A stretch of 64,000 nt of DNA from Climacteris rufus. Its lineage: Eukaryota > Chordata > Aves > Passeriformes > Climacteridae. The DNA lies in contig VZRZ01006165.1 in NCBI GenBank assembly GCA_013398175.1, positions 478,826 to 542,825 on the forward strand, given 5' to 3'. Positions 53,221-64,000 of the stretch are shown here, piece by piece. Position numbers and translations under genes: made by a program. Under the pieces are notes generated by a model. The model did not search any database, was not told where the DNA came from, and was given only the letters and a program-made list of their open reading frames with translations. The first letter of the stretch is position 1, and each line of letters begins with the position of its first letter.

Positions 53221-53893
53221 TGTCTTGGGGTGGCTGTATCATTTCTCCAGGGTGCTGTATTCTTATCGTCAGCGGAGCTCTCAAGGTTATGTCTCCACAC
53301 GGGAAAATAAAAAAAAAAAACCAGATCTCTGCACATTGGAACTGTTTATAAGGTGGACAACTCCCCTGGCATTCCTTCTTGCTGCTGCTGCTGCTGCTAC
53401 TGTTACTGTTACTTTTTCTTTCTCTCTCTGCTTCCCGGCAGGGAAGGTGCAGAAGAGCAGGGAAAGGTGGTTTTTTTTTTGGTTTTTTTTTTTTTCCTTT
53501 TTTTTAGTTTTTTGCCTTTTTCCTCTGGCCTGTATTGTTACCTGGAAGGGACTCTGGAATCATCAATCATCAGAGGGACACCTCCCCTCCTGGGCCTAGG
53601 GAGGCCTGGTGCAGCCTGTGCCGGGACCTCAGTTCCGTGGGACTAAGCAGATGAAAGGGACTCTGGGACTTTTCCAATGAAGTTGTTTCCCTTTTGGGGA
53701 TTTGTTATCTGATATTATTCATTTGGGTTTTATTTATCTTTGCTGTGTCTGCATGCATATTGTGTGTGAATAAACAGGGGATTTTTCACTTTCTTCCGAG
53801 AATTTTCTTTCTGGACCTAATAAGGAGAGGGGCTGGTGAAACCTCCTTCTGTTTGGAAGGGGTTTTCTCCTGATATCGTCTCAAATGATAACA
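53221..53893 (+). mobile_element. Solo LTR with perfect 5-bp duplication TTTTC
   Basis: The element starts TGTCTTGGGGTGG and ends ATGATAACA. TTTTC lies directly outside both ends (53216-53220 and 53894-53898). It has a TATA-like TTTATAAGG (53345-53353) and a poly(A) signal AATAAA in GTGTGAATAAACAGG (53770-53775), giving a + strand U3-R-U5 order. Between them are a CTG/TAC triplet tract (53381-53411) and a very T-rich stretch (53469-53512). A 5-bp duplication suits an ERVL or gamma-type integrase. Open frames in it (for example 53132-53599) are incidental. Confidence 0.8.
53381..53411 (+). repeat. Triplet microsatellite inside an LTR
   Basis: (GCT)n passes into (ACTGTT)n-like units: six CTG triplets, then CTACTGTTACTGTTAC. 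It lies between the TATA box and the T-rich tract of the LTR 53221-53893. Confidence 0.85.
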
Positions 53894-55712
53894 TTTTCAT
53901 ATTATGTTTGCCATAGTTACTTTCACATTTACTCCTAGCTGAGCTGAATGTTTTTACATGGGTAATAATTTTTTTTTCCAGTTGTAATTCTAACAGAAAA
54001 TTATTAAATTGTTCCCAACACCATTCACATTTCTTGCATCAAAATTATTTCTGCAGGTGTCAGGTCCATAATAGTGTACTTTTCAAATAACATTGTGTGT
54101 ATGTGTGTCTAAATACACAATTCCGTTGTTATATAAGTTACAGAACAAAGATAATAAGTTGCTGCATTTTAGTTTTGTGATCGATTCTTCTATCAGTCAT
54201 GATATGAATTAAAGAAGACATTGTGACACGCAGACATCACCTTTGCCTCTGAGATTCTTCCTTTCTGTCCCTTTTAGTGCGTATTTCTTCCCAAGACAGT
54301 ATAGTGACTGTGGGAGCTAAGAACACACAAGAATGGGGAACTGTAGTTTTTGGGGCTACTTTCAGACTATATTACCTTCAATGATTCCAGTCATTTACAA
54401 TGCTTCTGATGTGGATGGAAACATGACTGTGTATCAATCCTTGTATGGGATTTTATCCAGCCACTTTATTTTTTCCGAGCCTGCTATTCTTCATTTCCCT
54501 ACAGCAGAAGCTCAGTAAGGCTTCTGTACTGCTTTGCTGCCATATACCACTTATTTTATCATAAAATAATACTTGTCTCCTGTAGGAAAAAAAACCAAAC
54601 AAACAATACTTTTCATATGTCTCCAGGTTCTCTACATGTACTGCAAACATTGTGGTATAATGATGTCAAGTTGGCTTCATTGATTTTTGATACCCTATAA
54701 AAAACATTAGTGAGTATTTGAGGAACTCACCTTTTCCTAGTTTCACGCTGTTACCTCCAGAGCTTAAAGTCGTTTTGATTTGTTACCTGTGTTCTACAAG
54801 TTTCTAGTCTGCTCCCGAAACAATGACTGATCTTACTTTGGCTCTTATTTACTCTTTTCGTAAATAAAAGCTACATTCTGAGTAGCTGGACACTCATCTG
54901 TTTGTGCCAGTGGAAGACATGCAGGTTTTTGCAAATGCAAGTGTAAATATTGCAGAACTAAATAGAGGTTCATGAACGTTACTGGTATCTACAGTTTCAT
55001 ACTGATTCATAATTTCTAATGGAAGATTAAAAAACCCCACAATATTTTTTAATCATATGCAATGTTCCAAAACAAATGGGAGTATCTTGATGACCTTCTT
55101 AATAAGACTTTAACCTGAAATGTTTTCTCCTCTTAATTTAGGTCAAAGAAGCTCTTTATTTTGTGCATATGACTCTGTAACCTTATTTAATTATTCTCTG
55201 GATGCAGCTATTGTTAAGCCCCTACAATTTAGCACAGTTCAGCACATATTTTCAGCTGCTTACAGGAACACACTGGGGAATGTGCTCTAATACCACTTCA
55301 CACTTATTAAAATACAAATTCTCCCAGAGCAAGTACATGCTGCTGCCATGAATGAATAAATTTTAATCATAAAATGTACAAGTGAAAACTCAATCTAATC
55401 AAGAATATTGTAAAAATATTTTTGTATGATATTGTTTTTACCTGAATAAACATGTTGGTGAAGCAGTTGCATGTACTGTAATAGTGGCTATTAATGCAGA
55501 AACAACTACACAGAGATGCAAAACAACAAACGTTGACAGCTTTTTTATTTTTAGAAAGAGTAATTTCTGATATATCTTTATAGTTCTTCTAATAAAGTAT
55601 TTCTAAAGTTTTAAATAAATTTCTTAAAAATCATGACTACCTCAAAACACTTCTTTAAAATATGTCTCAATGCTGAAATAAATTTATGTACATTTTTTTC
55701 TCTCTCTTGTAG

Positions 55713-55934
55713 ATATTTTTAAACGCAGATACAATCCGCCTGGGAAATCTACCAATGGGTTCCTTTTCATCCTCCTCGTCCTTCTCCTCTTCCTCCTCCT
55801 CCTCACCCAGCTCTTCAGCTCCTCGCCAGACTATCTATGAGCTCTGCGCCTGTCCCAATGGTAAACTTTACCTGTCCCCAGCAGGAGCAGGCTCCACATG
55901 TCAATCCAGTAGCAACATCTGCTTGTGGAGCTAG
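55713..55934 (+). CDS. SGCZ: SGCZ terminal coding exon with stop (human exon 8 equivalent)
   Basis: The acceptor is CTCTCTTGTAG|ATA, phase 0. The exon encodes 73 residues and ends LWS-TAG at 55932-55934. It starts IFLNADTIRLGNLPMGSF, then has a serine-rich stretch (residues 19-35 of the exon, 15 of 17 Ser), then QTIYELCACPNGKLYLSP, and ends QSSSNICLWS. The four cysteines (exon residues 45, 47, 63, 70) are the C-terminal cysteine cluster of gamma/delta/zeta-sarcoglycans, needed for disulfides and complex assembly. The Ser stretch is longer than in human SGCZ as I remember it and is encoded by an almost pure TCC/TCT repeat. With the three exons upstream the frame is open and undamaged, so the gene looks functional. 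Confidence 0.97.
   Translation: MFLNADTIRLGNLPMGSFSSSSSFSSSSSSSPSSSAPRQTIYELCACPNGKLYLSPAGAGSTCQSSSNICLWS
55767..55817 (+). repeat. SGCZ: Coding TCC/TCT triplet repeat (polyserine) in SGCZ
   Basis: Seventeen codons read five Ser, Phe, seven Ser, Pro, three Ser. Thirteen of the 15 Ser codons are TCN and the tract is nearly all pyrimidine, so it can gain or lose triplets without breaking the frame. It is a linker between the beta-rich region and the cysteine cluster. Confidence 0.9.
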
Positions 55935-58900
55935 AATGACTCCATTTTATCCTCACACCAGAATAGCCTTTTGTTACTATTCCTCTGCTTCACAGTTCTG
56001 TTCGGTTTCCCTTGTGACAAGTTCGACGCTTCAAACAGCCTGCAGAGCAACTTCTTCCACTGTAAGCAGGAACACAGCGCTGCCTTCTCTTGTGGTTTGT
56101 GCTGCCACTCAACATAGAGATGGGAGTGAGATATCCAGAAATCAATGTAGTTTTCATCAGGAAACCTAGAACATAAAATCACCCTTTTTTCCAAAAGGGA
56201 CAATAACACAGGTGCCTTTGCTACTTGAAGTGAAGCACATAGTTTTAGATTTTTGCAGGACCTGGATATGAACTGAACTTAAATATATATCTAGAGGGAG
56301 AGAGTACATGAATTTGACCGGAAACTGATGGTGAGATGAATTGGTTCCCCCTGTATGACAAATAACTTTACTGTCTGAAAGCACAATTTTCCATTCATCT
56401 TTTTGGATGTAAACTTTTATCCCTGAATTTTAAAATTTTAAAGCATTGTGTGATGCTTGCTTTACTAAACAAATTCAGTAAATGTTTTTTAATATAAAAA
56501 GAGACAGAATTCCTCCCTGAGTCTGGTTTCTTTAAAAATGCATTGTTACTATTTGTCTACTAAGTCTAGGGTTTTGTACACTAGGTAAATTTTGGAAGTG
56601 CTCAGCAATATTACTTTCAAAGTTAAAAAGACATGTGCTCTGTTTGTCAGATCTGAATGACCTTATATAATATTTTCGTGGCTAGTGCATGTGAAGCAAT
56701 TGCTTTAAGTAGAACATACAGTTTCTGGAAAAGAAGAACAGGCTAAAGAAGGAAATTCTGATGATATGTTTGTTGATCTTCACAAGGTTCTTACAATTGG
56801 CAAATACAAAACCAAGAGAGAAATCTTCAAAAGTACATCTTGTCCAGTTTGTGGCTATGTCTAACTGCTGCCACAGTACAAACATTGGTACTAATGTAAC
56901 GTGTGATGCTAAGAAGCAGTGCACTAACAACTTCTATGACATTCACATTTATTATTCCCTTTCATTTACCATCTTCTGCTATGGTTTCAAAGTAATAGTA
57001 GAATATATAAAACCATATATTAAATGACATTCAGTATTAAAAAGAACATCGATAGTACATTGACTTTATCAGGTCTGTGTTTAAATTATGCAACCACATT
57101 TGCACTCAGATCTCACTACTGACTTTCTTTTTTGACAAGTTTCATGTAGGATTTCTTTCTTGTATCAATGTTCATACTTGTTTGTCTTGGTTGATAATTG
57201 AACTCTTATAAAAAGTGCTTTGGTATGCTGCTGCTAAATTTGTCACAAAATTGATTAACAAGAGTATCTTGAAACTTGCAGAACCCAGGAATGTAAAACA
57301 ATATAAAAATGTTTCCTATTGTGGAAGATGGCTTGATTATGTGAGGTAAGTGTGTTTTTAATTCTATTCTTTAAATTTCGTCACCTAGATTGTATTTTTA
57401 GAGGCCTCTAAATGTAAGTTCACCAAGAAATGAGAGCTTTTGGAAAGTAATTCTTTAAGTCAGGGGAGACGGTGCAAGGCGGGTAATTTTACACAATCTT
57501 GGGTTTTTTTTTTTGAGAAAAAAACAGTTAGCAAATTCATAAGGTGATTGCCTTTGCATTTTATTACCACCTAATAAGGTTGATTTTATTTTCACTTCAG
57601 GTGAAATTCACTCCTATGCAGAAGACCAGCACAAGACGTGTCCACGGCTTGACTGGTGCTTGCCTTACCATTGGCTCTCTTCAGAGGTGTGAATTTCACC
57701 CCACAGCAAGAATTCTGTATTTGCTGCTTTTAACAGTCAAACAAAGATTTAAAATGGATTATTTTATCTCTTCAAAAGAAGGCTGTTAACAGATGACTTG
57801 TTATTTATTTAAGATTTTTCTTCTTGGAAAGAAAATATACTAGAAAATATTGCAAGAGAATATATTAGAACATGAGCATTTTTAGTAAAGAGGGACAAAA
57901 AGACCTACAGATGACAAAGAAGATGACAATAAAACATTAGAAAGTGTAGCCATACAATACACACTTAAAAGTATAGGGATATAGATGTTTTTTTTCTTAT
58001 GCACACAAGTAATAGAATGATTGTGTGACAGTCATGAATAAATAGTATTTCAGGAGGAAAAGTATAAAGGTATGTATGAGGACCCATCTATATGTATTCA
58101 TTATCTGTTCACATCTACATACAGCTGTTGCTGAAAACATGAACAAATATAGTGACAAATCTATTTGGTGAGTTAAAATGTGGCTTCTTACAAATTGTAT
58201 ACAAGTAAACTAAAGGGTTTTTTTCTCCTCAAACAAACCCACTGGATAACTTGCAGATACTTTGTCATGAATTTTCTACTGAGAAATACTTGTTTGTTTG
58301 TTCTTCACCTTCTGAGATTATTTACCTGTTATTTCTATAAAAAATATTACTGTTCACTGGATGGAAAGACCCAACCTTAATAAATTTTATACAAACTTGG
58401 GTGAGAATGGGTAGGTAGGATTTTTTTTTGCTCTGCACTGTTGGGATATTTATTATTGGAGTCCCATCAGTGTGAAGTAGAGAGTATTTAAGAGCTTCAA
58501 CAACCTATGAGATAGCATAACAATTTCTCATAATGTCTTAATAATCTGGTGAATTTCATAATATTGATGTTTTTACTTTAAAACCATTGAAAATTGTAAG
58601 AAGGGAAGAAATCAGTTTTTAGTTTTAAAAGTATTTCTAGCCCACATGACTTCAGCGAGTATTGGAAAAGGGATTTCAATGCATTTACAGAACTAAAAAA
58701 TTAAAATGCCATCCTTATGACAATAGTAAAATATATGAAAATACCTTATTGGCTACATGTACTTAATATATACAATAGATTTATCTCCTGTAAAAAATAT
58801 TTGTGTCATGATATAAGATACTGTCTCTTTCTTGTTTAAAAAAAAAAAATAAAAGCATCAACCTCTCTGAGCACTGTTAGCTGTATGGTTTTGTATTGCA

Positions 58901-60002
58901 GTTCATTTACTGGTTAAGTGTTAAGACCAAAGAGAGCCACTTCTATTATAGCTATCACTATGACACTGCTGTTTCTACTAATTCTGTTGGAATGAAGAGA
59001 TGAGAAGTTGTAATTACAACATGAAATTGTAACATATATTAGATTTGCACAGCATTTTGAGCTGTAGATTGTCACTTTTTTCCAGAGTTTAAATATTTTT
59101 CAGTGTCTTGCAATTACATTGCTACTCATGCATAGAGGGATCTTTTGGTGTTTGCAAAAAATGTGCCAAGGTGTTCTTTGAACTGAAGTTATACTGGTTT
59201 GCTTTCAAAATTGGCTTGACTGGATAAAAGAATTCACTTTCAACCATTTTAGATGCAGAGAGTTATTAAGTCCGGAAGATACAGCCATAAATGTCTAGAG
59301 GGGTTCAATGAAGGATGTTTAAGATATTTGGTTGCTAACATAATGTGTCTTTTAGGGGGTTTTTTGTTTTGTTTTGTTTGTTTGTTTTGCTTTGTTTTTA
59401 GATTCTGAAGAGTAGCTAAATAAAAACAAATTAGAAACCTACAAACTTTAGACCATGGAGTTGTTATCAGCTGATTCACTGTAATGCACATGCAAGTTGG
59501 ATCGAAATTTGAGTGTCATATTGTTTCAATCAGTACTCAGTAAAGGTCTGCTAACCATTTTTGTTTTGTAACCTTCATGTTAATGATTTTCTTGTGTATA
59601 TAAGTATATATAAAAATATGGGAACTATTTTCTTACATACACTATGCAATATGTTTGTAGAACTGCAATATTACCAAAATTACAAAAGCTGTGCTTTTGT
59701 ACTCTCTTGCTTGATGTAAAACATTTTTTTTCTATTTAATGGACTGTCTGTCTTAAAATTGTGCATAACATTATTCAAAAGCAGTACACTGAAACTTTAA
59801 GGTTTTTTTATTTTATTTTCCTTTGAATTTTTTTTTGTTTTATGAAAACAACAGCAAGGTTTTGGAAGTTGGAAATTTCTTTTTCTTGGAAAGCTAGAAT
59901 TTTTACACCATGTAATTAACATTGTCATTTGAAAAGTCTCCTGTACTTCTTTCATTTGGTCTTAGCATTTCCATCTGATGCTACTATATAACCATAAATA
60001 AA
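55935..60002 (+). other. SGCZ: SGCZ 3' UTR and flank, end not resolved
   Basis: The 3' UTR starts after the stop at 55934. No splice donor or further SGCZ coding is expected. Candidate poly(A) hexamers on the + strand are ATTAAA at 57019-57024 and AATAAA at 57928, 58037, 58379, 58848, 59419 and 59997. I cannot tell which is used. A T/G-rich tract occurs at about 59355-59399. No repeat elements are recognised here. Confidence 0.4.
59355..59399. repeat. T/G-rich low-complexity tract
   Basis: GGGGTTTTTTG is followed by (TTTTG)n and (TTTG)n units. It has no other structure. Confidence 0.85.
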
Positions 60003-62766
60003 TGTGATACATTAAACAGGAAACATATCAGAACTAATTTCAATAATAATCACGCAGGAAACCTTCCAAAGGTGAGAAGAAAATAGCTGATGAGAAACTT
60101 TCAGATTTTTTCGATATTTTTGATAATTTCCTTTTTTTGTAAGTTTGCATTTTCTTACCTCTGTCTACATTAGAAGCATGGTAATAGCTTTAATTTGTTT
60201 TTCAATTGTTTTTTCCTCACACACACAGTATAGTATTATATAGTATATAGAGTTTTATTCAAATTTTTTTTTAAAACAACAGACACTGCATTTAAATGCA
60301 GTACTCATGTTAAGAAAATCCAATTTTAAAGAAGTATGGGCTTTATTTCTACTTCAGCATTAGTAAAGTTAAAATTACAGTGCTGCATATCATCAACCAT
60401 AAAAGCATATTACACTACTCAAGTTCCTTTGTATCTTGCCAACATAAGCTTAAATTTCATTTTTATGTTTAACTGCACTCGTTTATAAACCACTTGACAA
60501 TTATACAGTTATGTAAAAAGGTCTTGTGATGATGTCATCAATGCAAACAAATGCACTCCGTGTTAAACTGGGCAGTGTCAGTTCTGGTCACAGCACAGCC
60601 TTGCACAGAGCTCTGGCAAAAAGTAAGGAGAGCATTTGAGGGGGTTGTTTGCTGAGCTCCTTGATGCCATATTATAATTTCAGCAATATCCACAGTAGCT
60701 AGACAGCCGCTGTCTTCACAATGCCAAAAAAAATCAGTAATTTCTGTACAAGAGCAACAGTTGTGTAGAACTAATAGTAATATAGGTCCTGATAAACCTG
60801 AAGTAAGACATGACAGCTCATACAGCAAAATAAAAATTATTCTTAACCATTTCACTCAGGCTTGGACTAGCCCACTGTGGGGAAACTACTGACAGTAAAA
60901 GATAAATAGAAGATATAGTAAAAAAAAATCCACCATAAGCATTGCATTGATTCAACACAGTCCACACTGAGACTAGAATTTAATACAAGCTCTCTGAAAC
61001 TTTGAACTGAGCTTCAGACTATGTTTGAATTTGGAAGTACTATTTGATCTTCAGCCAATACATTTCTTATACAAGCCAGGAACTGGAAAAGTTTCAGGAG
61101 AGCTGAAATAAAAGCTTATATTGTATATCCAGTCTGATTAGAGGCAATTAATCACAAATAAGTCTAGCTTACTTAACTAAGAAAAAAAAAATTAACATTT
61201 TGATGAGTTAAGTGCAGTTCACCTTTTTAAGGAGTGTCCAGCTCTACCAGTGTCTTCAATTCTGACATATTTAAGCAGTGGCAGCAATGTATATTAAAAA
61301 ACTTGGCCTTAGGACTAAGCAACTTCATTTAATGCGTGACTTGATCTGAGAAATAAAAGTGGCTTTTAGTCACGTGTATCTCCTTGTTTGTGAGACCTGT
61401 GAGGGAGATGTTCAGCTTTCACCATCATCTAGAGTGCAATGAAAGGTAGGATTTAGACATTAGAGAAGCATTACTGAAGGCAAGATGTCTTGTTTTCTGT
61501 GCTTTATGATGTTTTGAGCTTGCATACAGTCATTCTTTACCACGGGGAGATCTGCATTCTCGCACCATAACTTATTTCTAAGTACATATTTCAGAACTGT
61601 TCTGGAAAAAATACATCACTTTTTTCTTTCTAGGTGATGTTTACTCAGTTTTCTTGTCCCAAGCACTGCAGCAGTTAGTAAGTCAAATCCTCCTTCTTAA
61701 CTCCCATCCACTCTTAACTCTTCAGCTGAGCTTCAATTGTGCCCTTTAGCATCCTCCTTTCTTTGCAAATAACAAAAGAATAGGCAACAAAAAGAATGTA
61801 GCTGTCTCTTTATCAGGGTCCTTCCTGTGTGACTCACTAAAACTGTGTCAAAGTTTCTATCAAAGAGAAAGATTATTTACTTTGTGACAACAGAAGCTAT
61901 ATAAGAAACAAAACACACACAGGGAAATATAAATTTTAGTCTGATTTACTAGAATGAAACTTCTATAGTGAAATATTTTAGACTATATACTTCTTAATAA
62001 CTTTTAATTTCTTGGTAGTTTTGTCATTCAATTAATATATTTAAAATACCACCAAAAAATTATAACTATCCTATACTGTTACATTTTTTGAAGATAGCAA
62101 ATGAATCACTGAGCTCATTATTTGTCCCTCTTTACTAACGCACTTATTATTTTACAAATTTGAAAGGAAAAATCAGAGTTAAAATGTTAAATAGTATAAA
62201 GCTAACTATTTAAAACCCCTACTAATAACAGAATATTGTTCTTTTAGTTCATGACTGACATTCTCATTCATCCTAGGTAAATTAATGCTCTGATTTCTTA
62301 GACAGTGGAATGTCTTTCTGTTGTTTTGTGTGATCTTTGGGAGATAGGAAACCCCTGATGATAAAGGAAATAGAATAATTTCACAGTATTAAAAGAAGCA
62401 TCTCTGATAGTATTCCCATGCTACAGTGGAATTGAACAAGATCTGGGGGCATTTGCTCATGTGAGGAGAGAGGGTCTTCTACAGCAGTTAGATATTGTGA
62501 AGAAAATAGTCAGGATGCTTTCCAGCTCCGTATTCCCCAGGATGACTGAGACATGGTGTTGCAATAGCTTTCAAGAGAAAAGAAATTGTTTTCTTGATGT
62601 GCATAGGGGTGGGTAGGGCAGTGCCACATAGGCAGTAAATACAAATCATGTTGCAACAGTACAATATATAAATATAGTTGAAAGATGGATTTTTTTTTTT
62701 TTAAGTGCAAAAACAGTCATGAGACTTCTCCCTAAGCCTCAGAGAAATGGAAGGAAAGGTGAAGAT

Positions 62767-63197
62767 GAATCATAGACTCATAGAATGGTTTGGTTTGGAA
62801 GGGACCTTAAGGAGCATTGAGAACCAACTCCCCTGCTGTGGGCAGGGAGACCTTCCACTAGACCAGGTTGCTCAAAACCCCATTCAACCTGACCTTGAAT
62901 ACTTCCAGGGATGGGACATCAACTTCTCCATGATACCTGTGCCAGTGCCTCACCAATCTAGGCCTAACCTCATTCAATTTAAAGTCAGTAGCCCTTGTGC
63001 TGTCACTACAAGTTCTTGTAAAAAGTCCCTCTCCAGTTTTCTTGTAGGCCACCTTCAGGTACAAGGCCACTCTAAGGTTTCCTAGGAGACTTCTCCAGGC
63101 TGAACAATCCCAGTTCTCTCAGCCTTTCCTCATAGGAGAGATGTTCCATCCCTGTAACAATTTTTGTGGACCTCCTTTGGACTCACTCCAACAAGTC
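62767..63197 (-). mobile_element. CR1 LINE 3' end, reverse orientation
   Basis: At the low end is the CR1 tail, AATCATAGACTCATAGAATG, then TTTGGAAGGGACCTTAAGG and CACTAGACCAGGTTGCTC. Further up come AACCTGACCTTGAATACTTC, GGGATGGGACATC, TCTCCAGGCTGAACAATCCC and CTCTCAGCCTTTCCTCATAG. It has a complete CR1 3' end, is 5'-truncated near 63197, and is older or of another subfamily than the 47428 copy. Confidence 0.88.
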
Positions 63198-63342
63198 TAT
63201 GAGTCATTTTTGTATCTTTATACCCTTGAAATTTTCTTTTTCCTTTCTTTTCTTGGCTGTTTTAAAAACTAACATCAGAAAGGAGAAAAGCACTAACCTA
63301 GGTATAAATTTTGTGCTTCTCAAATAGAAGGTGACAATGAAT

Positions 63343-63388
63343 TCTCTGTTTGAACATGTATCTCTGTTTAAACATGTATCTCTGTTTA
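63343..63388 (+). repeat. 18-bp tandem repeat, about 2.5 units
   Basis: TCTCTGTTTGAACATGTA (63343-63360), TCTCTGTTTAAACATGTA (63361-63378), then TCTCTGTTTA. One base differs between the two full units. Confidence 0.9.
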
Positions 63389-64000
63389 TGGCAGAAAGAA
63401 GTGAAAATAACCCAGTACAGTAGGGTGGATTCAAACCCGGTAAAGTCAATAGGAAATACTGACAAATTCTATGTCTTTGGATTAGACTTTAAATGTTCAT
63501 TAAAAGTTTGTGCAAAAAACCAAAATGTGTCATAGTTTATGATTTTTTAGGGACATTTCTAAAATGCATCACTAATGTTAGTGCAATTTTCCCTCTGCAA
63601 ACTGTTCCCACTTCTAGCTGCTAGTACTACTTCTCCCCCACAAGAGCTCTAAGTAATTGTGCAGTCTTCACTCATTTGTCAAAAGCAAACTAAAAAATTA
63701 CAAGATGTCCCAAATGAGTCACTAAAAAAATGGTAAAAAATTCTACTGCCACTGCCTTTTCATATTTTGGCTGTGTTTTGCTCGCAGTGGAGGAGTTGCA
63801 CTGTTTCTGGAAGCAATAGATTTTATATTCCTGGTCTTCACAGTCACTTTTAAAGAGGCTGTGCAAACCATGCTGTTTCCCTTCCCTCCTTCACGAGAGA
63901 GGAAGATTAGGGAAATTAATTCTTTTCATTGGGTTTGGGCTTGATTTTTGTTGCATGGTCTATCTTTAGACTTACCTTCATCCCTATTTTTAAGTGTAAA

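Larger units (their letters stand above)
43901..55712 (+). other. SGCZ: SGCZ last intron
   Basis: This 11.8-kb intron starts GTAAGT and ends with a long pyrimidine tract, TTTTTTTCTCTCTCTTGTAG. It contains one CR1 (47428-48140) and two LTRs in the sense direction (52126-52715 and 53221-53893). An unassigned open frame on the minus strand lies at 51658-52071. The rest is AT-rich with no supported feature. Confidence 0.85.
60003..64000. other. Intergenic DNA downstream of SGCZ
   Basis: This is AT-rich DNA with no supported gene. It holds one CR1 piece (62767-63197) and an 18-bp tandem repeat (63343-63388). An open frame at 60538-60855 on the minus strand starts with a hydrophobic stretch but has no ATG at its start and no recognised family. 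I see nothing else. Confidence 0.6.

Noticed and set aside
53132..53646. Two overlapping open frames with poly-Cys, poly-Ala and poly-Phe runs
   Set aside because: They come from the triplet and T-rich repeats of the solo LTR at 53221-53893.
1..55712. miR-383, which lies in a human SGCZ intron
   Set aside because: I looked for its mature sequence on both strands by eye and did not find it. It is probably in an intron outside this window.
60538..60855. A 105-codon minus-strand frame beginning with a signal-peptide-like stretch
   Set aside because: It starts with GTG, has no recognised family, exon structure or neighbours, and lies in plain intergenic DNA.

Overview
This window is a piece of a bird nuclear genome. 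It holds the 3' half of one gene on the + strand, SGCZ (zeta-sarcoglycan). The evidence is four exons with clean splice sites and phases, AT-rich introns of 10-20 kb, CR1 LINE fragments, and several avian-type endogenous retrovirus LTRs. The LTR families look like those common in songbirds, so a passerine is my best guess, but that is inference from remembered repeats.

Layout: positions 1-13515 are the end of an upstream intron. The coding exons are 13516-13638 (123 bp), 33670-33742 (73 bp), 43777-43900 (124 bp) and the terminal exon 55713-55934 (222 bp including TAG). By homology they match human exons 5-8. Together they give 542 coding bases, about the last 180 residues of the extracellular part of the protein. 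The reading frame is open across all three junctions (G|GC, AA|A, and phase 0). The introns are about 20.0, 10.0 and 11.8 kb. From 55935 onward is 3' UTR of unknown length and then intergenic DNA, with several candidate poly(A) signals.

No other gene is supported. Nearly all other open frames are short, or lie in LTRs, CR1 or low-complexity DNA. The repeats are: CR1 fragments (6578, 8805, 25117, 37203, 47428, 62767); LTRs that look solo (26684-27301, 30152-30630, 35012-35623, 37870-38445, 52126-52715, 53221-53893); truncated LTRs (14124-14355 and probably 23220-23610); and low-complexity tracts.

The most unusual object is at 18686-19037. It is a 352-bp almost perfect palindrome with 160-bp arms, 2 mismatches and a 32-bp spacer. 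It is made of two inverted copies of the 5' end of one LTR, and the whole unit is flanked by a 6-bp direct repeat, AAATAG. The normal form of that LTR lies in the same window at 37870-38445. This suggests that a fold-back retroviral DNA with the same LTR end on both sides was integrated as a unit. Inside the SGCZ transcript it could form a long RNA hairpin.
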